A DNA stretch of 64,000 nt from Anaerotardibacter muris (GTDB taxonomy: Bacteria; Actinomycetota; Coriobacteriia; Coriobacteriales; Eggerthellaceae): contig NZ_CALPCD010000001.1 in NCBI RefSeq assembly GCF_943192915.1, positions 310,001 through 374,000 of the forward strand, written 5' to 3'. Of the stretch, positions 7,048 through 17,146 are shown piece after piece; the first letter of the stretch is position 1, and the number at the start of each line of letters is the position of its first letter. Under the pieces are notes generated by a model, which was given only the letters and a program-made list of their open reading frames with translations, had not been told where the DNA came from and did no database searches. Both the position numbers and the translations under genes were made by a program.

Positions 7048-10000
7048 ATGTCTCACTTGCGCTTTCGACCAGCGTCAACCATCCCGTCCAAGATAGGAGG
7101 AATGCTCGCTGCGCTGCTCACGCTCATATTGCTGTGCACGTGCATACCCACCTCCATAGCCCAGGGAGACGAAACACCGCGCACTGCCCGCGTGATCTAT
7201 CACTTCGTCGATCCTGACCAGCTTTCAGGTGATGCGAGCTTTGCCGAATACGAGAGCGAGCTCTCTTCGGTTTGCGCAGGTGAGATTTGGGAAGACGATG
7301 GTCACGTAGTGATACGAGCGAACGCCTACCCACAGCTCATGGAAGTAGCAACCGAAGCGGGACGCTGGCGCGTGATGAAAGATTACGCCAGCACGAGCGC
7401 TTCGGGCAAAGGCACGCAAGACATCACGGCGGAGGCAACCTACAACGCCGAAGACGGCACCATATGGCTGCCTGCGTGCTACGCGAGCGACGATCTTACC
7501 GTGGCATGGTATGTTCCGGCCGAAGCCCAGGCTATAGAGATCCCGCTCGAGGTGAAGGTGGACAAGACCATCGAGGGTATTGCTTCTGCCACCACGCTCG
7601 AGCATGTGTTCGCGGCAAACACTCAGACCATCAATCTGAAACTCTTCGCTGATGAAGACCGTGCTTCTCGTGTGAAGGATCTTCGCATCACTCAGGGAGG
7701 CACAGAGCTAACCCAATACGTCTATCAGAACGGCTCGATCAGCCTGAGCGCAAGCCCTTTGGGAGGCCCTATCGCGATCACAGCGAGCGATGAGAGCGAA
7801 GAGCAAACCACCGCACCCGACACCGAGAGCGCCGTGAACACCGACCAACCCATCTTCAGCCTGTTCAGCGCTGCTAACCCTGTTGTAGGAGAGCGCTTCA
7901 CCCTAGCAGCCGATTGCGCACTGATCCGCACCTGCGAACCAGGCGGTAACATGGCTCAGGCATGTGGCTGGCCAGAGAAGAGCGGCACCTACGGCTTTGC
8001 GGTGCACTTCAACAACTGCGTGAATCCTGAAGTGGTGAATGCCGACCAGAACCACGTAGCACCTGGCGGAACGGTCCATACTCCTGGCGGAGGCACCTAC
8101 GATTACAACTGGATCCGCGGCATGCACTTCGCCTGGGGCGATTGCGCAGGCAATGTCGATGACAATGGCACAGGTGAACCTAAGGTGACCAGCGGCTGGG
8201 TAGAAGTGACCAACGTCGACTACAACACGCAAACGGTGAGCTATCGCTACTACCTGAACGTCTGCTCCGATATCGATGGTCATGCCATGCAGAGCATCAC
8301 AGGCACCTTCCAGGTACACGAAGACCTGGTGGGATATATCGAGCTGAAGAAGCAAAGTGCGCTGGCGGATGTTTCTGCGAACAACGGATGCTATTCGCTC
8401 GAGGGTGCTCGTTACGGCATCTACGCAGATGAAGCGTGTACCGATCTGAAGCAGACTTTGACCACTGATGGCCAAGGTTATGCACGATCGAAGGCACTGC
8501 CCGTAGGCACCTATTACGTGAAAGAGATCGCAGCATCGCAAGGGTATGCGCTTGATGTGGTAGCGCACGAAACGAACGTTGCGGCAGGCACCACGCGCAC
8601 CTGCACGGTCGAAGAGGTTCCCCAATCAGACCCCACCCCACTCTTGTTAGCGAAGCATGATTCGGACTACCCCTACTCCAGCGAGCACAACAACATCCAA
8701 GGCAACGCAAGTTCGCTCGCAGGCGCACAGTTCACCATCACCTTCCATCCCACCCTGGCTGGCGATCATGCCACCATCGAGCCTCTGCGCACCTGGGTCG
8801 TGGTCGCTGACGAGCATGGCTTCATCGATCTACGCAAGGGTGACGGTTGCAAGGTGTCAGGCGACGATTTCTATCGCGATACGAATGGGCAGATCACGTT
8901 GCCTATTGGCACCTATGTCATTCGCGAGACCAAGGCTCCTGCAGGATATAACCTCAACGATGCCGTAGTGGTCCGCACCGTAACGGGGCTAGCAAATGGC
9001 AGTGAAGAGGTTTCGAGCTACAACACCCCTATCGTGTCTGAAGAAGTGATCCGTGGCGGCATCGAGCTGGAGAAGCGCGATGCTGAATCGGGCCTGCAGA
9101 GCGCCCTGGGCGCAGCGGATCTTGACGGTACGCGCTTCACCATCACCAACGAGAGCAGTCATGAGGTATGCGTGGGTGGGATCTTCTATCAGCCAGGGGA
9201 AGTGTGCGCGACCCTCATCGCGCAAGATGGCAAAGCAGCCACTGCGCGCGACGCACTTCCCTTCGGCGATTACACGCTGCGCGAGGTGAGCGCAGGCGAT
9301 GGTTATAACATCTCGGTCGGCGAACCGCAGGCGTTCTCCATCGAAAGCGAAGGTCAGGTGGTGCATTTCACCGACGCGGACGAGAACACGCTCGCAGGTG
9401 CATTCCGCAACTACGTGAAGCGCGGCGACCTGAACTTCGTGAAGGTGCGCGAACGTGACGAGCAGCGCCTCGCAGGCATCCCGTTCAAGATAACCTCGCA
9501 AACCACTGGAGAGTCACATGTGGTCGTGAGCGACCCTAATGGCATCGTGAACACTTCGTCGAACTGGATCAAGCATTCTGAACGCACCAATGAGAGCGAC
9601 ACTGAACCCTACTCAAGCGAATGCGGCGTGTGGTTCGGCCTGACCAAGAACGGAACCACCACGCCTGTGCGTGACGACCTAGGAGCGCTACCTTTCGACA
9701 CCTATACGCTCGAGGAGCTACGCTGCGAAGCCAACGAAGGTCTTGAGCTGGTGAGCACCACTTTCAGCATCTACCGTGACCAGCAGCAGCTCGATTTCGG
9801 CATGATCGAGAACCACGACCCTAGTGTGCCCTGGCTGGTAACGAAAGCCACTGACGATGTCGACCACGACAAGCTGATGAGCGCAGAGGGCGAAGTGGTG
9901 ATCAATGACCATATCCAATACGGCAACCTGAAAGAAGGTAACACCTACACGCTGAAGGGCGAGCTGGTAGATAGAGAGATGGGCGATTTGATCGAAGGCG

Positions 10001-10830
10001 CTTCTGGCCTGACCACCTTCACTGCCACGGGAACCGTGGGCACCACCGAAGTGCGCATCCCTGTGAACCTCTCCGAACGATCCGTAGACGATATCGTAGT
10101 CTACGAAACGCTGATGGAAGGCGATGAGGTACTGCTCGAGCATAACGACATCGGCAACACCGAGCAAACCGTATCGGTCGTCGCACCGCGCATCAGTACA
10201 AGTGCGGTCGATGCAACAGATGGCGACCACGAAGTGCTCAACGATCAAGGCGCCGAGATCATAGACACCGTGAGCTTCACGAATCTGGTGGTAGGCCAGG
10301 AATACTGCATCACGGGCACGCTGATGACGAAGGTCGTAGCTGAAGATGGGAGCGTTTCTGGCGCGGAGCTGACCACCGAAGCTGGCGAGGTCATCCAAAG
10401 CTCCGTTACGTTCACGCCGCAAGTGAGCGATGGATCGGTGGATGTGAGCTTCACGTTCGATGCGAGCGTGCTGGAGGAAGGCTGCCAGTTGGTGGTGTTC
10501 GAGAGCCTGATGCGTGAAGAGAGCGAAGTTGCTGAACATCGCAATATCGAAGATGAGCACCAGACCGTCACCATCGTCACACCCGAAGAGCCACCTACGC
10601 CCAACGAGCCAGACGACCCACAGCCCAACACACCCGTAAGCTATTCGGACACACCGCAATTCTTCGCTAAGACTGGCGCGGCTGTGATGCCCTGGATCAT
10701 AGGCATGTTCATACTGTTCGGTTGCGCAGCAGCCTTTCTGATCATCGCGATGTTCAAGCACCGCAAGGCACAAGAGATAACCGCCGCGATCGCCTATAAC
10801 ATGCTCGGCGGAAGAGGTCGTTGGTCATGA
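7048..10830 (+). CDS. Large SpaA/VaFE-repeat surface protein with FAKTG sorting signal
   Basis: 1260 residues. An N-terminal signal peptide (hydrophobic about residues 17-37) is followed by a unique region, then SpaA/Cna-B-type beta-sandwich units starting near residues 430, 533, 669 and 793 (pattern ELKK..LxGARYGIY..LPxGTYYVKE), then two VaFE-type repeats (about 930-1045 and 1048-1170). The end is a Pro-rich linker, FAKTG at 1206-1210, a hydrophobic helix and a basic tail (KHRK), the layout of a sortase substrate, but without LPxTG. AGAGG precedes the ATG. It overlaps the next gene by ATGA and is in one operon with a class B sortase, the probable anchoring enzyme. Likely an adhesin or pilus-like stalk; the ligand is unknown. 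Confidence 0.9.
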   Translation: MSHLRFRPASTIPSKIGGMLAALLTLILLCTCIPTSIAQGDETPRTARVIYHFVDPDQLSGDASFAEYESELSSVCAGEIWEDDGHVVIRANAYPQLMEVATEAGRWRVMKDYASTSASGKGTQDITAEATYNAEDGTIWLPACYASDDLTVAWYVPAEAQAIEIPLEVKVDKTIEGIASATTLEHVFAANTQTINLKLFADEDRASRVKDLRITQGGTELTQYVYQNGSISLSASPLGGPIAITASDESEEQTTAPDTESAVNTDQPIFSLFSAANPVVGERFTLAADCALIRTCEPGGNMAQACGWPEKSGTYGFAVHFNNCVNPEVVNADQNHVAPGGTVHTPGGGTYDYNWIRGMHFAWGDCAGNVDDNGTGEPKVTSGWVEVTNVDYNTQTVSYRYYLNVCSDIDGHAMQSITGTFQVHEDLVGYIELKKQSALADVSANNGCYSLEGARYGIYADEACTDLKQTLTTDGQGYARSKALPVGTYYVKEIAASQGYALDVVAHETNVAAGTTRTCTVEEVPQSDPTPLLLAKHDSDYPYSSEHNNIQGNASSLAGAQFTITFHPTLAGDHATIEPLRTWVVVADEHGFIDLRKGDGCKVSGDDFYRDTNGQITLPIGTYVIRETKAPAGYNLNDAVVVRTVTGLANGSEEVSSYNTPIVSEEVIRGGIELEKRDAESGLQSALGAADLDGTRFTITNESSHEVCVGGIFYQPGEVCATLIAQDGKAATARDALPFGDYTLREVSAGDGYNISVGEPQAFSIESEGQVVHFTDADENTLAGAFRNYVKRGDLNFVKVRERDEQRLAGIPFKITSQTTGESHVVVSDPNGIVNTSSNWIKHSERTNESDTEPYSSECGVWFGLTKNGTTTPVRDDLGALPFDTYTLEELRCEANEGLELVSTTFSIYRDQQQLDFGMIENHDPSVPWLVTKATDDVDHDKLMSAEGEVVINDHIQYGNLKEGNTYTLKGELVDREMGDLIEGASGLTTFTATGTVGTTEVRIPVNLSERSVDDIVVYETLMEGDEVLLEHNDIGNTEQTVSVVAPRISTSAVDATDGDHEVLNDQGAEIIDTVSFTNLVVGQEYCITGTLMTKVVAEDGSVSGAELTTEAGEVIQSSVTFTPQVSDGSVDVSFTFDASVLEEGCQLVVFESLMREESEVAEHRNIEDEHQTVTIVTPEEPPTPNEPDDPQPNTPVSYSDTPQFFAKTGAAVMPWIIGMFILFGCAAAFLIIAMFKHRKAQEITAAIAYNMLGGRGRWS

Positions 10831-13394
10831 GCGCGACGCGGGCCAAAGGAACAAGGCTTTCGGTAGTTCTGCTGCTCTGCGCTGCGCTGTGCTTGTCGCT
10901 CTGTCCGTTGAGTGCGGGCAACCTTACCTCATCCGCCGAGGCCGCCACGCTCCATCGTGGAGATGTGACGCGCGCTTCATCAGAAGGTATCGTACTGGAC
11001 GCGGATCTCTACACCAAACAGCCTTCGTTCGATAAAGCTGTTACCACCGCTTCAAGCCCGAGCAAAGACACCCCCGATACGGTCCATACCTATTCCTATG
11101 GGCTACAGGTTCCTGCGAACACCTATCAAAGCCTGGGCACCTCTGTGAGCGTGCGCTGGAATGATGTGGGCTTCGATGCTGATGATGACCGCATCGACCT
11201 GGTGATAACATGGCTGCCCGATTCCCGCTGGTATTCGGTCGGAAGCCTTTCGCGCGTGCCTCTGCTGCAGCGCTACGACCGCAACGGTTATGGGACCGCA
11301 GGCATCACCATCGGCATCAATACCGAGACCACGGGCACGAAGACCTGTTGCGAACAGCATCTCAAGATCAGCTTCTTCAAGCGCGGAACATCAACGCCCG
11401 CCAGCGGATCGTTCCTGACCCGCTTCACCGACCTGGACCAACCAGGCTGGTCCAACGACTTCACTGACCGCTGGGTAGAATCGATCGAGTTCATATCGGG
11501 GCATTCGAGCGATATGTACATACCAAGCGGGAACGTGCTGAACGTTGGCAAGAATCGCAACAACGAAGAGGCTACCGATTATCGCGCCACGAAGAAGATG
11601 GATGGGTCGAACCTGGATTCTGGTGTGGTGGTGCGACTTTCGCATGGTGCTGAATTCTGGTACTACTCGACGCGCGGTTGGACCGACATCCTCGACCAAT
11701 TCGATGCGAAGTCCATCGCGCTCTCTTCTGGGACGGGCGGCAGCGTTTCCTGCAATGGCAAGACCGATACCGTAGCGGTTGGTTGGCGTGGAAACAGGAC
11801 CATCTCCATCACGCCTTCAACCGGCTATAAGGTATCCGATGTAAAAGTGGATGGGAGCTCGGTTGGTGTACGCACCTCTTACGGGTTCGCTAACGTGACC
11901 ACCGACCATTCGATCAATGCCACGTTCGCACCCATCAACTACACCGTGCGCTTCAATGGGAACGGTGGCGGAGGCACCATGGCGGCTATGAGCGTGCCCT
12001 ATGATGCGACGCGTTCGCTCACACCCAATGCCTTCACGCGCACTGGCTACACCTTCAAGGGGTGGAACACGAAAGCGGATGGTTCGGGCAGTACCTATAC
12101 TGACAAGCAGGCCATCAAGAATCTCGCTAGCGCCGATGGGGCTGTGATAGACCTCTTCGCTCAATGGGAACCCCAGACCTACGTGGTAGGGTTCGACCAG
12201 AATGGTGGCGAAGGCGCGATGAGCGATCAATCCTTCACCTACGATCGAGCTCAGGCGCTTACGCTCAATCAGTTCTCACGCGTGGGGTACCTGTTCGCAG
12301 GGTGGAACACCGCATCGGACGGGTCGGGAGAAGGCTATGCGAATCTGCAGGAAGTGAAGAACTTGATCGCAAGCGATGGCGGCAAGGTCACCTTGTTCGC
12401 GCAGTGGCAGCCTATCGACTACTTCGTGGTATTCGAAGGTCAAGGGGCTGATGGGTCCATGGTCGAGCAGCAACTTACGTTCGATCAGGCGCAGGCGCTT
12501 TCGAAGAATCTCTTTCATATGAGCGGGTTTCGCTGGGTGAAATGGGATACGAACCCCTCAGTGCCTGAGACCACCTATGTTGACCGCGAAGTGGTGAAGA
12601 ATCTAGCCGACCGCGCCAACGAAGTGGTCACGCTCTATGCTGTTTGGATAGCGAATCGTAACTTGGTAGTGTTCGACGCTAATGGTGGCGAAGGGTCGAT
12701 GGAGACGCAGTCGCTTGCCTATGGCACCGCCGAGATCCTCTACCCCAACTCTTTCGAGCGCGAAGGGTGGCATTGGGCTTCATGGAACACCGCGCGCGAT
12801 GGAAGCGGCGATCCATACGCTGACCAGCAAGAAGTGAAGAACCTCTCTGAAGACGACAACACCACGCTCATCCTCTACGCCCAATGGGAGCCAGATGATA
12901 CAGGAAATGCCAACGGAAACGATGATGGGGATGATGGCAATAATGAGAATGGCGATAGCGATGGCAAGAACGGAGATGATCCTATTCCTGCACCAGACGA
13001 CTCAGAAGAAGACGGTGGCGATCCCGAACCTAAGGATGATGCTGATCCAGACGATGTGCCAGACAGCGAAGACGGCGGACAAGTCGATGAAGCCCCGAAC
13101 ACCGATAAGGAGAACGACCGATCGACTGGCGCAGGAGCCGAAGATGCCACGAGTGCGCTAACAAGTGACCCTTTCGCTGAATCCTCTGCCGAAGCTGATC
13201 TGGAAGCGAACAAGATGAGCAGCACCTCCGATCTATCCGCATTCGCAAAGACAGGATCAGGAGTGCTTGGCTTAGTGTGCGTCGCCTCTGCGCTGTTGGT
13301 TGCGAGCGTGTCCTTCATCCTGTTCGGCATACGAAAGCGGAAACAGGAGCGTGAAGCAAAGCGTCAGTTGTTCAGATCGAGACTCGACCTATGA
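10827..13394 (+). CDS. InlB-repeat surface protein with FAKTG sorting signal
   Basis: 855 residues. ATG 10827 overlaps the previous stop (ATGA) and has GGAAGAGG 9 bases upstream. After a signal peptide comes an unassigned domain (about 40-290), a divergent InlB B-type repeat (about 298-370; GTGGSV..GYKVSDVKVDG), and four Listeria-Bacteroides repeats of about 80 residues beginning near 372, 452, 532 and 612 (each with F.GNGG..GxM, GYxFxGWNT and LFAQW variants). A long Asp/Asn/Gly/Glu linker (about 695-800) leads to FAKTG at 806-810, a membrane helix and a basic tail. Its signal matches the neighbouring adhesin, so both are probably anchored by the downstream sortase. Confidence 0.9.
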   Translation: MSATRAKGTRLSVVLLLCAALCLSLCPLSAGNLTSSAEAATLHRGDVTRASSEGIVLDADLYTKQPSFDKAVTTASSPSKDTPDTVHTYSYGLQVPANTYQSLGTSVSVRWNDVGFDADDDRIDLVITWLPDSRWYSVGSLSRVPLLQRYDRNGYGTAGITIGINTETTGTKTCCEQHLKISFFKRGTSTPASGSFLTRFTDLDQPGWSNDFTDRWVESIEFISGHSSDMYIPSGNVLNVGKNRNNEEATDYRATKKMDGSNLDSGVVVRLSHGAEFWYYSTRGWTDILDQFDAKSIALSSGTGGSVSCNGKTDTVAVGWRGNRTISITPSTGYKVSDVKVDGSSVGVRTSYGFANVTTDHSINATFAPINYTVRFNGNGGGGTMAAMSVPYDATRSLTPNAFTRTGYTFKGWNTKADGSGSTYTDKQAIKNLASADGAVIDLFAQWEPQTYVVGFDQNGGEGAMSDQSFTYDRAQALTLNQFSRVGYLFAGWNTASDGSGEGYANLQEVKNLIASDGGKVTLFAQWQPIDYFVVFEGQGADGSMVEQQLTFDQAQALSKNLFHMSGFRWVKWDTNPSVPETTYVDREVVKNLADRANEVVTLYAVWIANRNLVVFDANGGEGSMETQSLAYGTAEILYPNSFEREGWHWASWNTARDGSGDPYADQQEVKNLSEDDNTTLILYAQWEPDDTGNANGNDDGDDGNNENGDSDGKNGDDPIPAPDDSEEDGGDPEPKDDADPDDVPDSEDGGQVDEAPNTDKENDRSTGAGAEDATSALTSDPFAESSAEADLEANKMSSTSDLSAFAKTGSGVLGLVCVASALLVASVSFILFGIRKRKQEREAKRQLFRSRLDL

Positions 13395-14137
13395 GATGGC
13401 GAAGGCAATCACGCTGGTTGCTGGGGATCGGGGCGGCGTTGCTCGCCACGGCATTAGGGCTGTTGACGTGGCTCTACGTGATGGATGCGAATGCGAACCT
13501 CTCCCCGAACCCCGCCGATGACGACTGGTTCGCAAGCCTAGTATCGGATCGTTCCTCTGAAGAGGATGATGGGTTCGTAGAGGTGGACTGGGACCATTGG
13601 CGATCCGTGAATCCAGACATCATCGCATGGGTGAACATCCCTGATACCCAGGTGAACTACCCTGTGGTACGTGCTTCAGCTGAGGACCCTACGTTCTATC
13701 TGCACCACGATATCTACGGAAACTACAGCGCATATGGAGTGCCCTATCTTGATGCAGATTGCGTGAGCGCCGAAGTATCCGCCTTCAATGCCATCATCTA
13801 TGGCCACCACATGGACAATGGTTCGATGTTCAGCGATATCGCAGAATACTCGAATGAGAGCTTCGCGCACGACCACCCTTTCATCTATCTACAGAGCCCC
13901 ACGGTGAAGCAAAAGCTTGCCGTGAGCTTCGTTGAGATAATCGACGCGGCCAACACTCCGAAAGCCATCCGGTATGAAAGCGCAGAAGCATTCCAGGATT
14001 GGTTCGAAGAACACTTTGCAAGTGCAGCTGTTGGTCTGGAAGCGCCTGCGGAACCGAATTACGCTATCACCTTTTGCACCTGTTCATATCATGAATTCAG
14101 CAATGAACGAACGCTGGTGGTGTGCGTTCCTACTTAG
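13391..14137 (+). CDS. srtB: Class B sortase
   Basis: 248 residues starting ATGA-coupled to the preceding surface-protein gene. An N-terminal membrane helix (about 9-31) is followed by an acidic stretch and the class B sortase fold: NPDIIAWVNIPDTQVNYPVV, YGHHM with catalytic His139, TFCTCSY with Cys231, and NERT with Arg240. It is a transpeptidase that would cleave sorting signals between Thr and Gly. The two genes upstream both carry FAKTG, which suggests this enzyme accepts a non-LPxTG signal. Its stop overlaps the convergent rlmD-type gene by 8 bp. Confidence 0.92.
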   Translation: MRWRRQSRWLLGIGAALLATALGLLTWLYVMDANANLSPNPADDDWFASLVSDRSSEEDDGFVEVDWDHWRSVNPDIIAWVNIPDTQVNYPVVRASAEDPTFYLHHDIYGNYSAYGVPYLDADCVSAEVSAFNAIIYGHHMDNGSMFSDIAEYSNESFAHDHPFIYLQSPTVKQKLAVSFVEIIDAANTPKAIRYESAEAFQDWFEEHFASAAVGLEAPAEPNYAITFCTCSYHEFSNERTLVVCVPT

Positions 14138-15443
14138 GCTTTGCCTCGAGCACGGCGATGCATTCAACATGATCGGTATGGGGAAACATGTCCACAGGCT
14201 GAATAGCAGCAACTCGATAGCCACGTTCTTGCAAGAACGAGATATCGCGCGCCTGGGTCTTGGGATTGCAAGAGATGTAAACGATGCGCGCAGGACGAAG
14301 CTTTGCGGTGGCGGCCAGGAATTCCTTGCTCGCACCAGCACGCGGTGGATCCATGAATAGCACGTCTATGGTCTCGCCTCGTTCGGCAAGTTCCACCATG
14401 AATTCACCTGCGTCAGCAGCTACGAACGTCGCATTCGCAACGCCATTATGCTTTGCGTTATTGCGTGCATCGGTTATAGCCTCGGAAACCTTATCGACAC
14501 CGATCACGCCAGCCGTTTCGTTTTTATCGTTCTTCTCTTGAAGCGCACGCGCTGCCACTAGACCGATGGTGCCCGTGCCACAATAGGCATCAAGGATGCG
14601 CTCGTCACCCTGCAGATCAGCAAGTTCGATAGCTTTGCGGTAAAGCGTTTCAGTCTGCACCGCATTCACTTGATAGAACGAATGCGAAGAGATACGGAAG
14701 CTCAACCCACACAAGCGGTCGAGGATGAAGCCAGGCCCATAGAGCGTGCGTTCCTTGCCATCGCCCAAGATGACGTTCGTGTTGCGTGTATTCACGTTCT
14801 GCACGATGGTGGTTATCTCGGGGATGCGCTTGGTCAGATCGCGACAGAAACTCTTCGCACCAGGGAAATCTTCACCGTTGGTCACCAGCGTAACGAGCAC
14901 TTCTCCGCTCTGATGCCCTACGCGCACGACCGCGTGACGCAAAAATCCCTTACCCGTATCTTCGTTGTAGGGCTCGATCCGATGACGCGGCATCAGATCA
15001 CGGATAGCAAGGATGATGCGCTTTGCCACCTGGTTCTCAAGCAAGCATTCATCGGTAGGGATGATACGATGGGTCCCCCGCTCATACATCCCACAGAGGG
15101 TCTGGTGGCGCACTCGCTGCTTGGTGTGGCCACGACCTTGCTTCTTGCTATGCTTCGCACCGCCATCGCGACCATTCGAAAGTTTCGGGCCGATGCGTTT
15201 GCCTGGGGCATAAGGAGATATGACCTTGTTGCGATAGTAGAACGGATCATCCATACCCACCAAGGGCAGCACTGCAACGCCATCCTTCTTGGTGATATCC
15301 GCGAACAAGTTGACCATCTGATCGTGCTTGAGCTTCAGCTGCTCATCATAGGGGACCGCAAGCAGCTGACACGCACCGCAGCGCTTTTCAACAGGGCATG
15401 ACTGAACGCATGGGCGCACGGTTTCATCTTGCTTCTGATCCAT
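14130..15443 (-). CDS. rlmD: 23S rRNA (uracil-5-)-methyltransferase, RumA/RlmD type
   Basis: 437 residues. The N-terminus has the Fe-S cysteine pattern CPVEKRCGACQL with an upstream Cys (PCVQSC), then a central domain and a SAM-binding Rossmann domain with DAYCGTGTIGL. The catalytic end has MDPPRAG and YISCNPKTQARD, where the Cys is the nucleophile for uracil C5 methylation. RlmD and RlmCD paralogues cannot be separated from sequence reading alone. It is convergent with the sortase gene, sharing 8 bp, so no terminator fits between them. A small gene lies 24 bp upstream. Confidence 0.9.
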   Translation of the reverse strand: MDQKQDETVRPCVQSCPVEKRCGACQLLAVPYDEQLKLKHDQMVNLFADITKKDGVAVLPLVGMDDPFYYRNKVISPYAPGKRIGPKLSNGRDGGAKHSKKQGRGHTKQRVRHQTLCGMYERGTHRIIPTDECLLENQVAKRIILAIRDLMPRHRIEPYNEDTGKGFLRHAVVRVGHQSGEVLVTLVTNGEDFPGAKSFCRDLTKRIPEITTIVQNVNTRNTNVILGDGKERTLYGPGFILDRLCGLSFRISSHSFYQVNAVQTETLYRKAIELADLQGDERILDAYCGTGTIGLVAARALQEKNDKNETAGVIGVDKVSEAITDARNNAKHNGVANATFVAADAGEFMVELAERGETIDVLFMDPPRAGASKEFLAATAKLRPARIVYISCNPKTQARDISFLQERGYRVAAIQPVDMFPHTDHVECIAVLEAKPK

Positions 15444-15467
15444 GGGGGATTCCCGCTACGCCCAAGC

Positions 15468-15752
15468 CTAAGAGATGCCGCGCTTAACGCTGCGACGTTT
15501 GCGCTTGGGTTGTTCGGTAGGTTCGCGAAAATCGAGCATGAGTTGCTCTTGAACACCTTGTTCGGAATCAGGTACGCGCTTGATATCGGTAACGGTCCAG
15601 CTAATGGCTTCCGATCCATGGAGCTCGAGCATCTTGTAGCGAGCATCCTGGATGTTCTGCTTGGTGCCAGCACGATATTCGCTCTCGAACTCGATGGTGC
15701 TCGAAGAGGGGGCTGCGCCCAAAGGAGAAACGATGGTTGCGCGATATTTCAT
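15468..15752 (-). CDS. Hypothetical basic protein, 94 residues
   Basis: Begins MKYRATIVSPLG with GGGAAGGGGAAC as ribosome site. It has an alternating strand/helix first half (a TIEFESEYRAG segment and RYKMLELHG) and a strongly basic tail (KRKRRSVKRG). It is not recognised. It sits 24 bp upstream of the rlmD-type gene on the same strand and is probably co-transcribed; the basic tail would fit RNA binding, which is only a guess. Confidence 0.65.
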   Translation of the reverse strand: MKYRATIVSPLGAAPSSSTIEFESEYRAGTKQNIQDARYKMLELHGSEAISWTVTDIKRVPDSEQGVQEQLMLDFREPTEQPKRKRRSVKRGIS

Positions 15753-15832
15753 GGTCGTTCCCCTTCCCTACTGAACGAATCTGCTAAATACCATCAGACC
15801 AAGCAACAAGGCCAAGCCCTTGCAAGCTAAGC

Positions 15833-17044
15833 CTAGACCAAGCGCACGAACTTGCGCTTACCCACTTGGATCACTGCACCTTCGAGCAGTGCGGGATCAA
15901 CGTTGTAAGCCTTCGGCGCCAACGCTTCGCCATTTACTTTCACACCGCCGCCATCGATGAGGCGACGAGCCTCGCCGACCGAAGGAGCCATACCTGCATC
16001 GCTGATGAGCTTTGCCACGTAGACCAGACCCTCATCGTTTGGCGTAAGATCAGCAGCGAATTCGGGGATGTCTTCAGGGATATCGTGCTGCTTGAACACG
16101 CGATCGAACGCCGCTTCGGCTTCTACTGCCGCAGCTTCATCGTAATAAGCAGCAACGATGTTCTGGGCCAGAGCTCGCTTCACCTTATTCGGATGCAACG
16201 ATCCGTCTGCCAGACCACGTTCGATCTGGTCTATCTCGTCCACCGGCTTGGTCGAAGCCAGGCGATAGTACTTCACCATCAGTTCGTCAGGAATGGACAT
16301 GACCTTGCCGAATATATCGTTGGGGTCATCGGTCAGGCCAATGTAGTTGCCGTAGCTCTTGGACATCTTCTGTACACCATCGGTGCCTTCGAGCAGCGGA
16401 AGCGTGAGACAGACCTGGGGCTCCATGCCCATCTTCTCCATCAATTCGCGACCTGCCAGCAGGTTGAACAGCTGGTCGGTGCCACCCAACTCAACATCAG
16501 CCTTGATCACTACGGAGTCATAAGCCTGCATGACCGGATAGAGGAATTCATGAAGACTGATAGGCTGATTGCTGCTGTAGCGCTTAGTGAAGTCATCACG
16601 CTCGAGGATACGTGCAACCGTGAAGTTGGAGAGCAACTTCAACAGGTCTTCCATGTTCAGATCCAAGATCCATTCGGAATTGTAGCGCAGGGTGGTCTTT
16701 TCGGGATCGAGCACCTTGAACGCCTGGTCAACATAGGTCTGCGCATTCGCTTCGATCTGTTCGCGCGAAAGCTGCGGGCGCGTGGAGTTGCGACCTGAAG
16801 GGTCGCCGATCAGCGCCGTACCATCGCCGATGATGAGCGTGACATGATGGCCCAGGTCCTGGAACTGGCGAAGCTTGCGCAGCGGCACCGCATGACCGAG
16901 ATGGATATCGGGGGCAGTGGGATCGACACCAAGCTTGATATTCAGCGGCTCATTGCGTTCGAGCTTTTCCATCAGAGCTTTTTCAGGAACGATCTGGGCT
17001 GCTCCCGAAACGATGGTGCGGAATTGTTCTTCTGCTGGAATCAT
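15833..17044 (-). CDS. tyrS: Tyrosyl-tRNA synthetase
   Basis: 403 residues. Class I synthetase signatures are visible: HLGHAVPL (HIGH-type) and [10 protein letters not shown] (KMSKS). The start MIPAEEQF has GGAAGAGG upstream. The C-terminal about 70 residues form an S4-like RNA-binding domain ([19 protein letters not shown]), as in bacterial TyrS. It charges tRNA-Tyr. The leader (17045-17146) is too short for a T-box and none was seen. Confidence 0.96.
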   Translation of the reverse strand: MIPAEEQFRTIVSGAAQIVPEKALMEKLERNEPLNIKLGVDPTAPDIHLGHAVPLRKLRQFQDLGHHVTLIIGDGTALIGDPSGRNSTRPQLSREQIEANAQTYVDQAFKVLDPEKTTLRYNSEWILDLNMEDLLKLLSNFTVARILERDDFTKRYSSNQPISLHEFLYPVMQAYDSVVIKADVELGGTDQLFNLLAGRELMEKMGMEPQVCLTLPLLEGTDGVQKMSKSYGNYIGLTDDPNDIFGKVMSIPDELMVKYYRLASTKPVDEIDQIERGLADGSLHPNKVKRALAQNIVAAYYDEAAAVEAEAAFDRVFKQHDIPEDIPEFAADLTPNDEGLVYVAKLISDAGMAPSVGEARRLIDGGGVKVNGEALAPKAYNVDPALLEGAVIQVGKRKFVRLV

Positions 17045-17146
17045 CGATCCTCTTCCTTCATAGGACGCGCGCTGTGCGCTCTTTCAGTTGAATTCGTTGA
17101 ATAACCAGCATACCGCAAAACAGAGCAACGCGGCATTCTGTCGCTC

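Noticed and set aside
17045..17146. Possible T-box leader upstream of tyrS
   Set aside because: The leader is only about 100 bp and has no T-box motif or specifier hairpin.
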